A stretch of 64,000 nucleotides of DNA from an uncultured Chryseobacterium sp. (GCA_913777465.1 CAJYRQ010000078.1:124001-188000); one strand, 5' to 3'. Positions 1 through 9,039 are shown, counted from the first letter of the stretch. Program-made: numbers and translations. Notes: generated from the sequence alone by a model not told the origin.

Positions 1-2
1 CC

Positions 3-647
3 TATATCGGTGTCTTAATTGACGACCTGATTACAAAAGGAACGGAAGAACCGTATCGGATGTTTACTTCCAGAGCGGAATACAGGCTTCTTTTGAGACA
101 GGATAATGCCGATATCAGATTAACCCAGAAAGCATTTGATTTAGGATTGGCAAAAGAAGACCGTCTGCAGAGAGTACAGGAAAAAGTAACTAAGAGTGAA
201 GAGCTTGAAACCTTCCTTCGGGAAACTTCTTTAAAGCCGGGGATTATCAATCCAATACTCGAAACTATCGAAAGCAGCCCTGTAGACCAGGCATACCGCG
301 CTGCTCAGATTCTTACAAGACCCAATATGACGCTGGAAAAGCTGGATGAAATCGATTTTATTAACGAAGTTTCTTCTAATTATGATGAAGAAGTACGAGA
401 GCAGGCTGAAGTAAATATTAAATACAGAGGTTATATTGAAAAGGAAAAGGAGAATGTTGCCAAGCTGAACCGTCTGGAAAATATTAAAATCCCTGAAGAT
501 TTCGATTATTCAAAGATCTCCAGCCTTTCTGCCGAAGCAAAACAGAAAATGACCAATGTAAGACCGAAGACGATAGCGCAGGCCGGAAGGATCAGCGGCG
601 TGTCGCCTGCAGATATTAATGTTTTATTGGTCTATTTAGGACGTTAA
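3..647 (+). CDS. mnmG: MnmG (GidA), C-terminal part, cut by the window edge
   Basis: This is the C-terminal 214 residues of the FAD-dependent subunit that, with MnmE, installs carboxymethylaminomethyl groups on U34 of tRNAs in the cytoplasm. The frame is already open at base 3, and the first Met (base 60) is internal, in the conserved motif MFTSRAEYRLLLRQDNAD. The tail has the family ending GRISGVSPADINVLLVYL. The start, the FAD-binding domain and the upstream context lie outside the window. A perfect parS palindrome begins nine bases after the stop; mnmG is commonly found near chromosome origins in bacteria. Identification is secure from the conserved motifs. Confidence 0.95.
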   Translation, partial: YIGVLIDDLITKGTEEPYRMFTSRAEYRLLLRQDNADIRLTQKAFDLGLAKEDRLQRVQEKVTKSEELETFLRETSLKPGIINPILETIESSPVDQAYRAAQILTRPNMTLEKLDEIDFINEVSSNYDEEVREQAEVNIKYRGYIEKEKENVAKLNRLENIKIPEDFDYSKISSLSAEAKQKMTNVRPKTIAQAGRISGVSPADINVLLVYLGR

Positions 648-655
648 AATAAAAA

Positions 656-671
656 TGTTTCACGTGAAACA
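656..671. promoter_or_regulatory. parS, ParB (Spo0J) binding site
   Basis: The 16-mer TGTTTCACGTGAAACA matches the universal parS consensus and is fully palindromic. The symmetry extends to 22 bp (653-674). ParB loads at such sites to segregate the origin region. It sits between mnmG and a methyltransferase gene, about 3 kb from a cluster of DnaA-box-like motifs. parA/parB themselves are not in this window. Confidence 0.88.
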
Positions 672-760
672 TTTAAAAATTAGAAAAGAAAATTAAGGTA
701 TTTATGAGCTTATTACAGGCTCTGAATATCTTAATTTTTAATATAAAAGAAAACCATCAA

Positions 761-1582
761 ATGAAAATAAAAGATCATTTTCTTTCTCAGGAAGTTTTTG
801 AAATAAAAGAAACGAATACCAAAGGAGTTTTCAAAACCTCCCCTATTCCACCGAATATTTCAAAATATTACGAAAGCGAAGATTATATTTCCCATCATCA
901 GGATTCCGGAAGTTTAAAAGAAAAGCTCTATAAATTTTTACAATCTTTTAATTTACAATATAAAAAAACTATTTTGCTGGACCGTATTCCTAAAGGATCG
1001 AAAGTCCTGGATTATGGCTGTGGTGCAGGAGAATTTGTAAAATATATTGAAAACGATTTTGAAACCTTCGGATTTGAACCGGATGCAGACGCGAGAAAAG
1101 CCGCTCAAAGTAAAATTTTAAAGGCAAAGATTTTAAATGATCTTAATCTCATCGAAGATTACAGTCTGGATGCAATTACCCTATGGCATGTTTTCGAGCA
1201 TGTCGATAATCAGGATGAGATGCTTGAGATCTTTAACCGTAAATTAAAAGAAAAAGGTTTACTGATTATTGCCGTCCCAAATCCGACATCGTACGATGCA
1301 AAACATTATAAAGAATACTGGGCCGCCTACGATGTTCCGAGACACGTGTATCATTTTTCCAAAAACGGCATGGAAAACCTGATTTCTAAAAAGCCCAACT
1401 GGAAACTAAGGAAAATCAAGCCGCTGGTTCTGGACTCTTATTATATCTCTATGTTGAGCGAAAAATATAAAAAATCGTACCTTTTCTGGCTGAAAGCAGT
1501 GATCTACGGAACGATTTCTAACGTAAAAGCTCTTTTTTCCAACGAATTTTCAAGTTTGATATACATTATCGAAAAAAAATAG
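761..1582 (+). CDS. Class I SAM-dependent methyltransferase
   Basis: The product is a 273-residue cytoplasmic methyltransferase of the Methyltransf_23 (UbiE/COQ5-like) type. Motif I is seen as VLDYGCGAGEFVKYI at about residues 84-98, followed by FGFEPD for the acidic ribose-binding strand and the post-motif LWHVFEHVDNQDEML. The C-terminal third is rich in aromatic and basic residues and has no recognisable domain. The ATG at 761 (MKIKDHF) is preferred over the upstream ATG at 704, whose extra 19 residues are low-complexity and unlike the family. The gene stands alone between parS and a terminator. The substrate is unknown. Confidence 0.82.
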   Translation: MKIKDHFLSQEVFEIKETNTKGVFKTSPIPPNISKYYESEDYISHHQDSGSLKEKLYKFLQSFNLQYKKTILLDRIPKGSKVLDYGCGAGEFVKYIENDFETFGFEPDADARKAAQSKILKAKILNDLNLIEDYSLDAITLWHVFEHVDNQDEMLEIFNRKLKEKGLLIIAVPNPTSYDAKHYKEYWAAYDVPRHVYHFSKNGMENLISKKPNWKLRKIKPLVLDSYYISMLSEKYKKSYLFWLKAVIYGTISNVKALFSNEFSSLIYIIEKK

Positions 1583-1643
1583 AAAATCGATTTTTGACCC
1601 ATTTCTGAAGGTCAATTTTAACCTATTTGAGCTAAAAAATTTA

Positions 1644-1672
1644 AAAAGTCCGGAATTCTATCCGGGCTTTTT
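1644..1672 (+). terminator. Rho-independent terminator after the methyltransferase
   Basis: AAAGTCCGGA pairs with TCCGGGCTTT (one G-T wobble) around a short loop and is followed by a T run. It lies 60 bases after the methyltransferase stop. Confidence 0.75.
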
Positions 1673-2051
1673 CATTTCCCCCCCTCCCCTACTCTTTTCA
1701 ACGATCAGAAAATTAAAAAAATCCAATCCTTCTAAATTTTTTCTGTTTTTTCTTCGGCATTTGTTAGTAATAAGTTAATAACTCAACGAAAAGAAGCCAA
1801 ATCTAAGATGACTCTTATTTTTATTAATTTTCATGAAACACCGGCATCATAAAAATTTTAGAAATTTAGGCAATATGAAAAGGTGCCTGAAATTTAGAAT
1901 TGCTAACAGTAAAGTGATGACACGAAAAAATCAACTCCTGTTAAGACGGACAAAAATGAACATTTCAAAATATTCTTTCCGTAAAATTCATTTTAAAAAA
2001 TATTTTCGACTCCGCCACGAGACTTCAATAAATTCAACTGAAAAAATAAAA
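1673..2051. other. Intergenic, AT-rich, no supported gene
   Basis: The stretch between the two terminators contains only a lysine/arginine/phenylalanine-rich open frame (from 1833) that runs antisense into pgk and has no coding character. A C-rich run (CCCCCCTCCCC near 1679) follows the first terminator. No promoter or conserved motif was seen. Confidence 0.5.
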
Positions 2052-2083
2052 AGTCCGCTGAAAAATTTCAACGGACTCTTTTT
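2052..2083 (-). terminator. Terminator of pgk
   Basis: AGTCCGCTGAAA (2052-2063) pairs with TTTCAACGGACT (2066-2077) with one mismatch, flanked by A and T runs on both sides, so it can act in both directions. It lies just downstream of the pgk stop. Confidence 0.8.
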
Positions 2084-2099
2084 TATAAAGATCAATTTC

Positions 2100-3290
2100 T
2101 TACTTATTGATTGCAGCAACTCCCGGAAGTTCCAAACCTTCCAGACTTTCCAGCATCGCTCCCCCACCGGTAGAAACATAACTTACCTTATCGGCATAAC
2201 CGAACTGCTTTACGAAAGCCACACTGTCTCCCCCTCCCACTAAAGAGAAAGCTCCGAGTTTTGTCACTTCAGCAATGCTGTCTCCCAAAGCAACCGTTCC
2301 CGCCGCAAAGTTTGACATTTCAAAAACACCGATCGGCCCGTTCCAAAGAATCGTTCTTGAATTCAGTAAAACATCATTGAACTGGTCTCTCGATTTCGGA
2401 CCGGCATCCAATCCCATCCATCCTTCCGGAATATCATAAATGTCGGATTCTTTTCTTTCCGCATCGTTGCTGAAACTTTCAGCGATGATCGTATCGGAAG
2501 GTAAGTATACTTTTACGTTGTGCTCTTTTGCTTTTCCAAGGATCTCAAGAGCCAAAGGAAGTTTATCTTCTTCCACCAGTGAAGTCCCGATTTTTCCACC
2601 CAATGCTTTAATGAAAGTAAAGGCCATTCCGCCTCCGATGATCAGATTATCAACCGCCGGAAGTATATTTTCTATAATGGTAATTTTAGTTGAAACCTTT
2701 GATCCTCCTAATATGGCTGTAACCGGCTTCTCACCGCTTTTCAATACTTTATCGATCGCCCGTAATTCATCAGCCATTAGTAAACCGAAGAATTTAGTTG
2801 ATGGAAAGAATTTAGCGATAACCGCCGTAGACGCATGGGCTCTGTGCGCAGTACCGAAAGCATCATTTACATAGGCATCCGCCAGTTGGGAAAGCTTTTC
2901 CGCAAAAGCCTCGTCTCCTTTTTCCTCTTCATTGTGGAAACGCAGGTTCTCCAGCAGAAGGATTTCACCCGGTTGAAGGTCAGCAGCTGCTTTTTCAGCC
3001 TTCTCTCCTACGCATTCTTCCACAAACTTAACCTCCTTTCCCAATACACTGGAAACTTCATCAACGATATGCTTAAGGGAAAACTCATCCTTAGCCTCTC
3101 CTTTCGGTCTGCCCAGGTGAGCCATAAGGATCACGGAACCACCGTCATTCAGGATTTTATCTACGGTCGGTTTTACAGCCGTAATTCTCGTGTTATCGGT
3201 TACCTTGAGCTGATCGTCCTGTGGGACATTGAAATCCACTCTTACCAGAGCTTTCTTTCCACTGAAATTGAAATCATTGATTGTTTTCAT
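2100..3290 (-). CDS. pgk: Phosphoglycerate kinase
   Basis: The enzyme transfers the phosphate of 1,3-bisphosphoglycerate to ADP in glycolysis, in the cytoplasm. The 396-residue length is normal for the family. The N-terminal substrate-binding segment LVRVDFNVP is at residues 15-23, then HLGRPKGE, the hinge motif GGSKVSTK, the nucleotide-site [10 protein letters not shown] and the C-terminal GGGDSV...STGGGAMLE glycine loops. It is transcribed away from the DnaA-box-like region that separates it from rpiB, and ends at a strong hairpin terminator. Confidence 0.97.
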   Translation of the reverse strand: MKTINDFNFSGKKALVRVDFNVPQDDQLKVTDNTRITAVKPTVDKILNDGGSVILMAHLGRPKGEAKDEFSLKHIVDEVSSVLGKEVKFVEECVGEKAEKAAADLQPGEILLLENLRFHNEEEKGDEAFAEKLSQLADAYVNDAFGTAHRAHASTAVIAKFFPSTKFFGLLMADELRAIDKVLKSGEKPVTAILGGSKVSTKITIIENILPAVDNLIIGGGMAFTFIKALGGKIGTSLVEEDKLPLALEILGKAKEHNVKVYLPSDTIIAESFSNDAERKESDIYDIPEGWMGLDAGPKSRDQFNDVLLNSRTILWNGPIGVFEMSNFAAGTVALGDSIAEVTKLGAFSLVGGGDSVAFVKQFGYADKVSYVSTGGGAMLESLEGLELPGVAAINK

Positions 3291-3593
3291 ATGTACATTT
3301 TATATTTTTTCGGGACAAAGCAGAACCAGCTTCAGGAAATGGTTTTGGTTAAAATTTTCCGGGCAGTTCGGTTTCATGCTCTTTTTCGATTTTCGTTTCA
3401 CAAATGTAAGATTTTAAAATTTTCAGGACGAGGCAGCCTTTGAAAAGTTTTCAAAAAGTTTCCCGCAGCCTCAACATTCATCAATCAACATATTTTCTTT
3501 TCTCTTAAAAAAAATAAATGGGTACTGTTGTTGAGTGTTGTGAGTTTCGGGGATAAATTCTGCCTCAATACTTTTTGATATTGAATAAGACCT

Positions 3594-3902
3594 TAATTCA
3601 CATTTTATCTACATTGTAAAGTATTGTAAACAGGTACTTTATAATAGTTATCCATAATTGTGAGTAATTTTCCCCAAAATGCAATATGAATAAAGTGGGT
3701 ATGGAAAACCATGGGGGTTTCTCCAGAAAACTTTGTGAAAAAATATCTTGGATTTTCTGACGCCAATCTTCATTACAAAATTTTTCGATGTTACGAAAGA
3801 TTTACTTTCCCTCTTTTTTCAACATTTACTCACAAGCCATTTCACAATTAATTCCCAAAAATTTAAGACTTATCCACATTATACTTAAATTTGTGTGAAT
3901 AA
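3594..3902. other. Cluster of DnaA-box-like motifs, candidate oriC or DnaA-controlled region
   Basis: The 640-base gap between divergently transcribed pgk and rpiB is AT-rich and free of credible genes. It carries one perfect DnaA box (TTATCCACA, 3870-3878), TTATTCACA on the minus strand (3894-3902), TTATCTACA (3605-3613), TTATCCATA (3648-3656) and TTACTCACA twice (minus 3659-3667, plus 3826-3834). Six near-boxes in about 300 bases, together with a parS site 3 kb away, suggest the replication origin. A DnaA-regulated rpiB promoter is the alternative. dnaA is not in the window. Confidence 0.45.
3886..3893 (+). promoter_or_regulatory. -7 promoter element of rpiB
   Basis: TAAATTTG fits the Bacteroidetes sigma-ABfr -7 consensus TAnnTTTG and sits 38 bases before the rpiB ATG, between two DnaA-box-like sequences. 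Confidence 0.55.
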
Positions 3903-3930
3903 ATCTAAAAAAAGGCTTAATACAAAAATT

Positions 3931-4365
3931 ATGAAAAGGAAAATAGCAATCGCTGCAGACCATGCAGGCTATGAATATAAAGAGATTGTGAAGAACTATC
4001 TTTCAGAAAAATTTGATATTCAGGATTTTGGCACGTTTTCCACAGACAGTGTGGATTATCCGGACTTCGTTCATCCTGCAGCAACTTCTGTGGAGAACGG
4101 TGAAAACGAACTGGGAATCTTAATCTGCGGAAGTGGAAACGGGGTGCAGATCACGGCCAACAAACATCAGAAGATCCGTTGTGCGCTTTGCTGGATGCCG
4201 GAGATTGCATCGCTGGCGAGACAGCATAACGATGCAAACATGATTTCCATTCCGGCTCGCTTTATATCCAAGGAACTGGCGATGGAAATTGCCGATAAAT
4301 TCCTTTCCACGGATTTTGAAGGCGGAAGACACCAGAACAGGGTTGATAAAATTGCATTCTGCTAA
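3931..4365 (+). CDS. rpiB: Ribose-5-phosphate isomerase B
   Basis: A 144-residue RpiB/LacAB-family sugar isomerase that interconverts ribose 5-phosphate and ribulose 5-phosphate in the pentose phosphate pathway. It begins IAIAADHAGYEYK, has the phosphate-loop and catalytic cysteine motif LICGSGNG, and ends with GGRHQNRVDKI. The ATG at 3931 gives the standard N terminus; the GTG at 3895 would add twelve residues that overlap the promoter and a DnaA-box-like sequence. It is followed by its own terminator. Confidence 0.93.
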   Translation: MKRKIAIAADHAGYEYKEIVKNYLSEKFDIQDFGTFSTDSVDYPDFVHPAATSVENGENELGILICGSGNGVQITANKHQKIRCALCWMPEIASLARQHNDANMISIPARFISKELAMEIADKFLSTDFEGGRHQNRVDKIAFC

Positions 4366-4372
4366 AACGATA

Positions 4373-4400
4373 AAGGCTTGTAAATCATATTGCAAGCCTT
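4373..4400 (+). terminator. Terminator of rpiB
   Basis: AAGGCTTG (4373-4380) and CAAGCCTT (4393-4400) form an eight-base stem, followed by an AT-rich, T-rich tail. It begins seven bases after the rpiB stop. Confidence 0.75.
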
Positions 4401-4418
4401 ATTTAATTTTTTATTTTG

Positions 4419-4832
4419 TATATTTGCAGCGTCCGACAGGTTTACCACCTGTTATTTCCATTCAAACCTGGTGAAATGGTAAAGTTACATTTCCATCAAA
4501 GGTTTTATCCATTCTTCTCCATATTTGTATTACTTTTATACAAACCTAAAACTTCCGTTATAGTAAATTTGGAAGGAAAATTGATGTCGTCATTCTGCAA
4601 TCGGTAGATACAGTTAAAACAAAGCCGGTAAGCAGGATTTTGTTTGAAACTATTTCTCTGTGCGGGATAAGACAAATCTTATAACAGAAAGAATCCGGGA
4701 TTGATAGATCTTCCAGGAAATATAGAGATAAAATAATAAATCACATTCAGATAAAAGATATGAAACAGCAGATTACATAAATTGATAAAAAATCAAATCT
4801 GGAATGTGAAAAGATTAATTAAATAAATTAAA
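4419..4832 (+). promoter_or_regulatory. Promoter and long untranslated leader of rnr, possibly containing a small RNA
   Basis: TATATTTG at 4419-4426 is a perfect -7 element directly after the rpiB terminator. About 400 bases separate it from the rnr ATG with no credible reading frame. The leader has hairpin potential: CAGGT-ttacc-ACCTG near 4436-4450, and ATAAGA-caaa-TCTTAT near 4667-4682 flanked by CTGT/ACAG. It could be an rnr mRNA leader or an independent structured RNA. I could not match it to RNase P RNA, tmRNA or SRP RNA motifs. Confidence 0.4.
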
Positions 4833-6986
4833 ATGGCAAAAAAGAAAAAATATATAAGTCAGAAAAACGACCATAAATTACGAGAGATCGGCAAACTGAT
4901 CCTGAGATTTATGAATGGAAATTCCACCAAAGTTTACAATTACAAGCAGATTGCAGACGGAATAGATTATAAGAACCCTAGACAGCGCGAACTGGTCATC
5001 CAGTCCCTGCACAAGCTGCAGGCCGACGGAAGAATCAAAGAAAGCGAGAAGGGAAAATACATCATCAACCTTAATATTAAAGGAACATTATCGGGAATCA
5101 TCGATTTCAACCAGTCCGGAAATGCCTACGTGAATGTAGAAGGATTGGAAGACGACATTTTTATCCATTCCAAAAACGTTAAAGATGCATTGCAGGGCGA
5201 TAAGGTTCTGATTGTCACCTATACCTATAAAGGAAAAAAACTGGAAGGCTCCGTATTGGAAGTTCTGGAAAGGACAAGGACGGAATTTGTGGGCACCTTG
5301 CAGATGGTGCCTCATAAAGACTTCGGATTTGTGGTTTGCGATAAAAAGACCATCAATACCGATATTTTTATTCCGAAAGGAAAATTCGGAGGTGCTCAGG
5401 ACGGGGATAAAGTGATTGTAAAGATGACCGAATGGCGGCCGGGCGATAAAAATCCTGAAGGCGAAATCGTACAGGTTTTAGGCGCTCCGGGCGAACATGA
5501 AACGGAGATCCACTCGATCCTTGCAGAATACGGCCTGCCGTACGAATTTCCTGAAGAAGTGGAAAGGGATGCCGATAAGATCGACCGGAGCATCAATGAT
5601 GAAGAAGTGGCTAAAAGATGGGATATGCGTGGAATTACCACCTTCACGATCGACCCGAAAGATGCCAAGGATTTCGATGATGCCCTGTCCGTAAGAAAAC
5701 TGGAAAACGGAAACTGGGAAGTCGGTGTACACATCGCAGACGTTTCCCATTATGTGGTTCCGGGAACCATGCTGGATGATGAAGCTTACCAGAGAGCAAC
5801 GTCCGTGTACCTGGTAGACCGCGTGGTACCGATGCTGCCTGAAGTGCTGAGTAACGACGTATGTTCGCTTCGTCCGCATGAAGATAAATTCACCTTCTCT
5901 GCCGTTTTTGAGCTGGATGAGAAAGCCGAAATCAAAAAGCAATGGTTCGGAAGAACGGTGATCCACTCCGACAGAAGGTTTACCTACGAGGAAGCTCAGG
6001 AACGAATCGAAGGAAAAGACGGTGATTTCAAAGAAGAAATCCTTGTTCTGGACCGGTTGGCAAAAATCATGCGTCAGAAAAGGATAAAAGACGGAGCCAT
6101 CACTTTCGACCGGAGCGAAGTTCGTTTCAATCTGGACGAGAATAACGAGCCGATCGGTGTTTATTTTAAGATCAGCAAAGATTCCAATCACCTGATCGAA
6201 GAATTCATGTTGCTGGCCAATAAGAAAGTATCAGAATTCGTTTCCCTGAACAAGAGAGGTGAAATTACCCAAAATACTTTTATCTACAGGGTTCACGACG
6301 ATCCGGATCCGGCCAAGCTGGAATCGCTGAGGGATTTTGTTTCCACCTTCGGATATAAAATGGATCTGGCCAATACCAAAAAGGTAGCGGAATCTTTAAA
6401 TAAACTTCTGCATGACGTAAAAGGCAAAGGCGAAGAAAACATGATCGAAACGCTCGCGATGAGAAGTATGAGCAAAGCAGTATATTCTACGGAGCCGATT
6501 GGCCACTACGGTCTCGGATTCGATTATTACAGCCACTTTACTTCCCCGATCCGGCGTTATCCCGATCTGATTGCCCACCGTTTACTCCAGCATTACCTGG
6601 ACGGAGGTAAATCCCCGAACAAAGCGGAGTTGGAAGACAAAGCGAAGCACTGCAGTTCTATGGAAAGGCTGGCTGCCGATGCGGAAAGGGACTCCATCAA
6701 ATACATGCAGGTGAAATTCATGGAAAAACACCTGGGAGAAACCTTCAATGGCGTAATTTCCGGTGTTGCAGAGTTCGGATTCTGGGTAGAAATTCCGGAG
6801 AATGGAGCCGAAGGCCTGATCAAATTGAGGGACTTAATGGATGATTCCTATACCTATGATGCAAAAACGCATGCCGTATACGGATCCAGACACGGCAAAA
6901 GATATCAGCTGGGAGACAATGTCCAGATCAAAGTCGTGAAAGCCAACCTGATCGCCAAGCAGCTGGATTTTAAGATTGTAGACTAA
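4833..6986 (+). CDS. rnr: Ribonuclease R
   Basis: A 717-residue processive 3'-5' exoribonuclease of the RNB (RNase II/R) family, acting on structured RNA in the cytoplasm. In order it has an N-terminal winged helix (about 10-75), two cold-shock OB domains (GFVVCDKK around 165), the RNB catalytic domain with IDPKDAKDFDDA (acidic Mg2+ site, about 275), TSPIRRYPDLIAHRLL (about 570), and a C-terminal S1 domain (GVISGVAEFGFWVEI). The lysine-rich N terminus is typical. It ends at a strong terminator. Confidence 0.97.
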   Translation: MAKKKKYISQKNDHKLREIGKLILRFMNGNSTKVYNYKQIADGIDYKNPRQRELVIQSLHKLQADGRIKESEKGKYIINLNIKGTLSGIIDFNQSGNAYVNVEGLEDDIFIHSKNVKDALQGDKVLIVTYTYKGKKLEGSVLEVLERTRTEFVGTLQMVPHKDFGFVVCDKKTINTDIFIPKGKFGGAQDGDKVIVKMTEWRPGDKNPEGEIVQVLGAPGEHETEIHSILAEYGLPYEFPEEVERDADKIDRSINDEEVAKRWDMRGITTFTIDPKDAKDFDDALSVRKLENGNWEVGVHIADVSHYVVPGTMLDDEAYQRATSVYLVDRVVPMLPEVLSNDVCSLRPHEDKFTFSAVFELDEKAEIKKQWFGRTVIHSDRRFTYEEAQERIEGKDGDFKEEILVLDRLAKIMRQKRIKDGAITFDRSEVRFNLDENNEPIGVYFKISKDSNHLIEEFMLLANKKVSEFVSLNKRGEITQNTFIYRVHDDPDPAKLESLRDFVSTFGYKMDLANTKKVAESLNKLLHDVKGKGEENMIETLAMRSMSKAVYSTEPIGHYGLGFDYYSHFTSPIRRYPDLIAHRLLQHYLDGGKSPNKAELEDKAKHCSSMERLAADAERDSIKYMQVKFMEKHLGETFNGVISGVAEFGFWVEIPENGAEGLIKLRDLMDDSYTYDAKTHAVYGSRHGKRYQLGDNVQIKVVKANLIAKQLDFKIVD

Positions 6987-7004
6987 ACCCGTCAGATAAA
7001 GACG

Positions 7005-7033
7005 AAAACCGCAAGCCATTGCGGTTTTTTTTT
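7005..7033 (+). terminator. Terminator of rnr
   Basis: AAAACCGCAA (7005-7014) pairs perfectly with TTGCGGTTTT (7019-7028), followed by a run of T. Confidence 0.88.
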
Positions 7034-7046
7034 ATTTCAGTATATG

Positions 7047-7074
7047 AAATTAAAAATTAAAAATTAAAAATTAA
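7047..7074. repeat. Short tandem repeat, heptamer AAATTAA x4
   Basis: Four perfect head-to-tail copies of AAATTAA directly after the rnr terminator. This is low-complexity sequence that is likely to vary in copy number between strains. Confidence 0.85.
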
Positions 7075-7208
7075 ATTAATACCAATTCAATCATATTTAG
7101 GTTGTATCCAGTTGTTTAGTTAATTTAAGAATAAAATGAATGCTAATTCATTCAGTATTCTAAATGGATTCAATTTAGTAGAATGATAGAAGATTTGGTA
7201 TGACCATC

Positions 7209-7297
7209 AAGACTTCCGAACCTATTTTGAAAAGGAATACTTCCAGCACCCAGCTCCCCTCTTCCGGCCTGTTAATCCGGATTCTACTGCGAGTTCA
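7209..7297 (+). repeat. Dispersed intergenic repeat, copy 1
   Basis: About 90 bases beginning AAGACTTCCGAACCTATTTTG and continuing into a pyrimidine-rich CTTCC/CCTCTTCCGGCCTGTTAA segment. It is about three-quarters identical to the reverse complement of 21061-21150. Shorter related pieces are at 42143-42180 and 37718-37748. No coding potential. Confidence 0.7.
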
Positions 7298-7347
7298 TCT
7301 CTAAGTAAAATGAGTTTTGTTTCCGGCGAACCAAATTCATTTTCCTG

Positions 7348-7378
7348 TTTGCTTTTTAAAACATAAAGTTTAAATTTG
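7348..7378 (+). promoter_or_regulatory. Promoter of the lysE operon
   Basis: TTTG at 7348-7351 and TAAATTTG at 7371-7378 are separated by 19 bases, the standard spacing of Bacteroidetes -33/-7 promoters. The lysE ATG is 41 bases downstream. This is the clearest complete promoter in the window. Confidence 0.8.
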
Positions 7379-7419
7379 TATAAATACATGAATTTTTATT
7401 CATTGAAAAACACCACTGA

Positions 7420-8106
7420 ATGTTTGAACTTATATTGTCTGCCATCGTATTAGGATTCATGCTGAGTCTTGTTTTTATAGGACCGATCTTTTTCCTTCTG
7501 ATAGAAACCAGCTTTTCCAGAGGCCCCAAACATGCATTGGCATTGGACCTGGGGGTAATTTCTGCAGACCTGCTCTGCATTCTGGCAGCTTACTATGCAA
7601 GTGCGGACATTGTAACGCTTATTGATAAGCATCCCGGGTTCTACCGGATTACCGCCATCCTGATCCTCGTTTACGGGATTGTGATGATGGTTACAAAGAC
7701 CAAGATGCATATTCCGGGTGAGGAAAAATTCATGAACCAGAATTATTTTAAAACCTTTATGAACGGTTTTTTCTTTAACCTCCTGAATGTCGGTGTTATT
7801 CTGTTCTGGCTGGTAACGGTAATTTCCGTAAGGAATCAGTATCCGGATACCGGCAATTTTATTTTATACATCGGGATCGTTATCGGCACTTACCTCTTTA
7901 TCGATCTGGTTAAAATTTTCCTGGCCAAGCAGTTTCACGATAAATTAACGCAGAGTTTAGCCAATAAAATCAGAAGGATTGTCGGCGGAATTCTTATTGT
8001 ATTCAGTTTTTTCATCTTTTTACAGAGCTTCAAAAAATTCAATCAGTTCGACAAACGGCTGGAAGAAGCTGAGAAAACCGAAGTTAAATACCAAAAAAGC
8101 AGATGA
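7420..8106 (+). CDS. LysE/RhtB-family amino acid exporter
   Basis: A 228-residue inner-membrane protein with about six hydrophobic segments. The N-terminal segment GFMLSLVFIGPIFFLLIETS carries the LysE-family pattern of a Gly/Pro-containing first helix followed by SRGPKHAL. The charged C-terminal tail (residues 205-228) is cytoplasmic. The family exports amino acids or related small molecules; the substrate here cannot be told. It overlaps the next gene by four bases (ATGA), so the two are translationally coupled. It opens a run of seven close or overlapping genes. Confidence 0.85.
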   Translation: MFELILSAIVLGFMLSLVFIGPIFFLLIETSFSRGPKHALALDLGVISADLLCILAAYYASADIVTLIDKHPGFYRITAILILVYGIVMMVTKTKMHIPGEEKFMNQNYFKTFMNGFFFNLLNVGVILFWLVTVISVRNQYPDTGNFILYIGIVIGTYLFIDLVKIFLAKQFHDKLTQSLANKIRRIVGGILIVFSFFIFLQSFKKFNQFDKRLEEAEKTEVKYQKSR

Positions 8107-9038
8107 CAGATATAATCTTTCCCAAAGCCCTTAAAAAAGGTGATAAAATAGCCGTTATTTCCCCTGCAGGCTCCGTAGAACCGGCACAGCTGGAACAAGG
8201 GATTGAAATGATACGCAAGAGAGGCTACGAACCTGTTTTAGGCGAACACCTGTATACGAAGTTTTCCAATGGTTACAGTTATGCCGGAACCGAAGAGGAA
8301 AGACTAAAAGATATGAACCGGGCGCTGAATGATCCTGAAATTTCCGCTGTCTGGGCTTCCAGAGGAGGATACGGATGCCAGCATCTCATCCATGGCTTAG
8401 ACCTCAAAGGTTTTGCCAAAAGTCCGAAATGGTACATCGGGTATTCCGATAACACGGTTATCCAGAGCTATCTTTTGAAAAAAGGTTTTGCATCCATCCA
8501 TGGACAGACCATTAAAACGTCGAGCTTTGGCGTGACAGACGAAAGCTATGATCTTATCTTTGATATTTTAAACGGCAGCCTTCCGGAATACATCCTAAAA
8601 CCGCATCAGAACAATAAACCGGGTTCAATCCAAGGAGAATTGGTCGGAGGAAATTTAGCCCTGATTTATGCGCTGTTGGGTACCAGGTATTCTTTTGATT
8701 TCAAAGATAAAATTCTTTTTATCGAAGATATCGGCGAAAATTTTTATGCACTCGACCGGATGATGATGAGCCTTGAACTTGCAGGTGTCTTTGCCAAAAT
8801 CTCAGGTCTGATTATCGGTGGAATGACGAATATGGGCGATGAAAAAGAAAATAAACAGTACGGGGAAAGCTTTGATGATTTTGCGTACCAATTGATTTCA
8901 GAACGGATTGCAAAATATGATTTTCCTGTAATTTTCGGTTTCCCTAACGGGCATATTAAAGACAACATGCCATTGATAATAGGAGGAAAAATACATTTGA
9001 AAGCTGATAAAAAGGTATTGATCGGTTACAGAAGATAA
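8103..9038 (+). CDS. S66-family serine carboxypeptidase (LD-carboxypeptidase/MccF type)
   Basis: A 311-residue cytoplasmic peptidase of MEROPS family S66, which includes the murein-recycling LD-carboxypeptidase LdcA and the microcin-C immunity peptidase MccF. Visible motifs are GDKIAVISPAG near the start, ASRGGYG, the nucleophile elbow GYSDNT (Ser about residue 114), GQ/GELVGGNLALI, and the later Glu/His region FIEDIGENFYALDRM. LdcA-type recycling of tetrapeptides is the default reading; neighbours do not settle the substrate. Confidence 0.88.
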   Translation: MTDIIFPKALKKGDKIAVISPAGSVEPAQLEQGIEMIRKRGYEPVLGEHLYTKFSNGYSYAGTEEERLKDMNRALNDPEISAVWASRGGYGCQHLIHGLDLKGFAKSPKWYIGYSDNTVIQSYLLKKGFASIHGQTIKTSSFGVTDESYDLIFDILNGSLPEYILKPHQNNKPGSIQGELVGGNLALIYALLGTRYSFDFKDKILFIEDIGENFYALDRMMMSLELAGVFAKISGLIIGGMTNMGDEKENKQYGESFDDFAYQLISERIAKYDFPVIFGFPNGHIKDNMPLIIGGKIHLKADKKVLIGYRR

Positions 9039-9039
9039 A

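Noticed and set aside
1833-2243. 136-residue plus-strand frame over the pgk terminator
   Set aside because: Crosses a terminator and runs antisense into pgk; the composition is not protein-like.
3895-3930. GTG start upstream of rpiB
   Set aside because: It would add 12 residues absent from RpiB proteins and overlaps the promoter and a DnaA-box-like sequence.
5478-6191. 237-residue minus-strand frame inside rnr
   Set aside because: Antisense shadow of the catalytic domain of RNase R; no known motifs or start context.
7047-7074. Tandem AAATTAA heptamers as a CRISPR-like or origin iteron array
   Set aside because: Only four short AT-only units without spacers; simple low-complexity slippage explains them.
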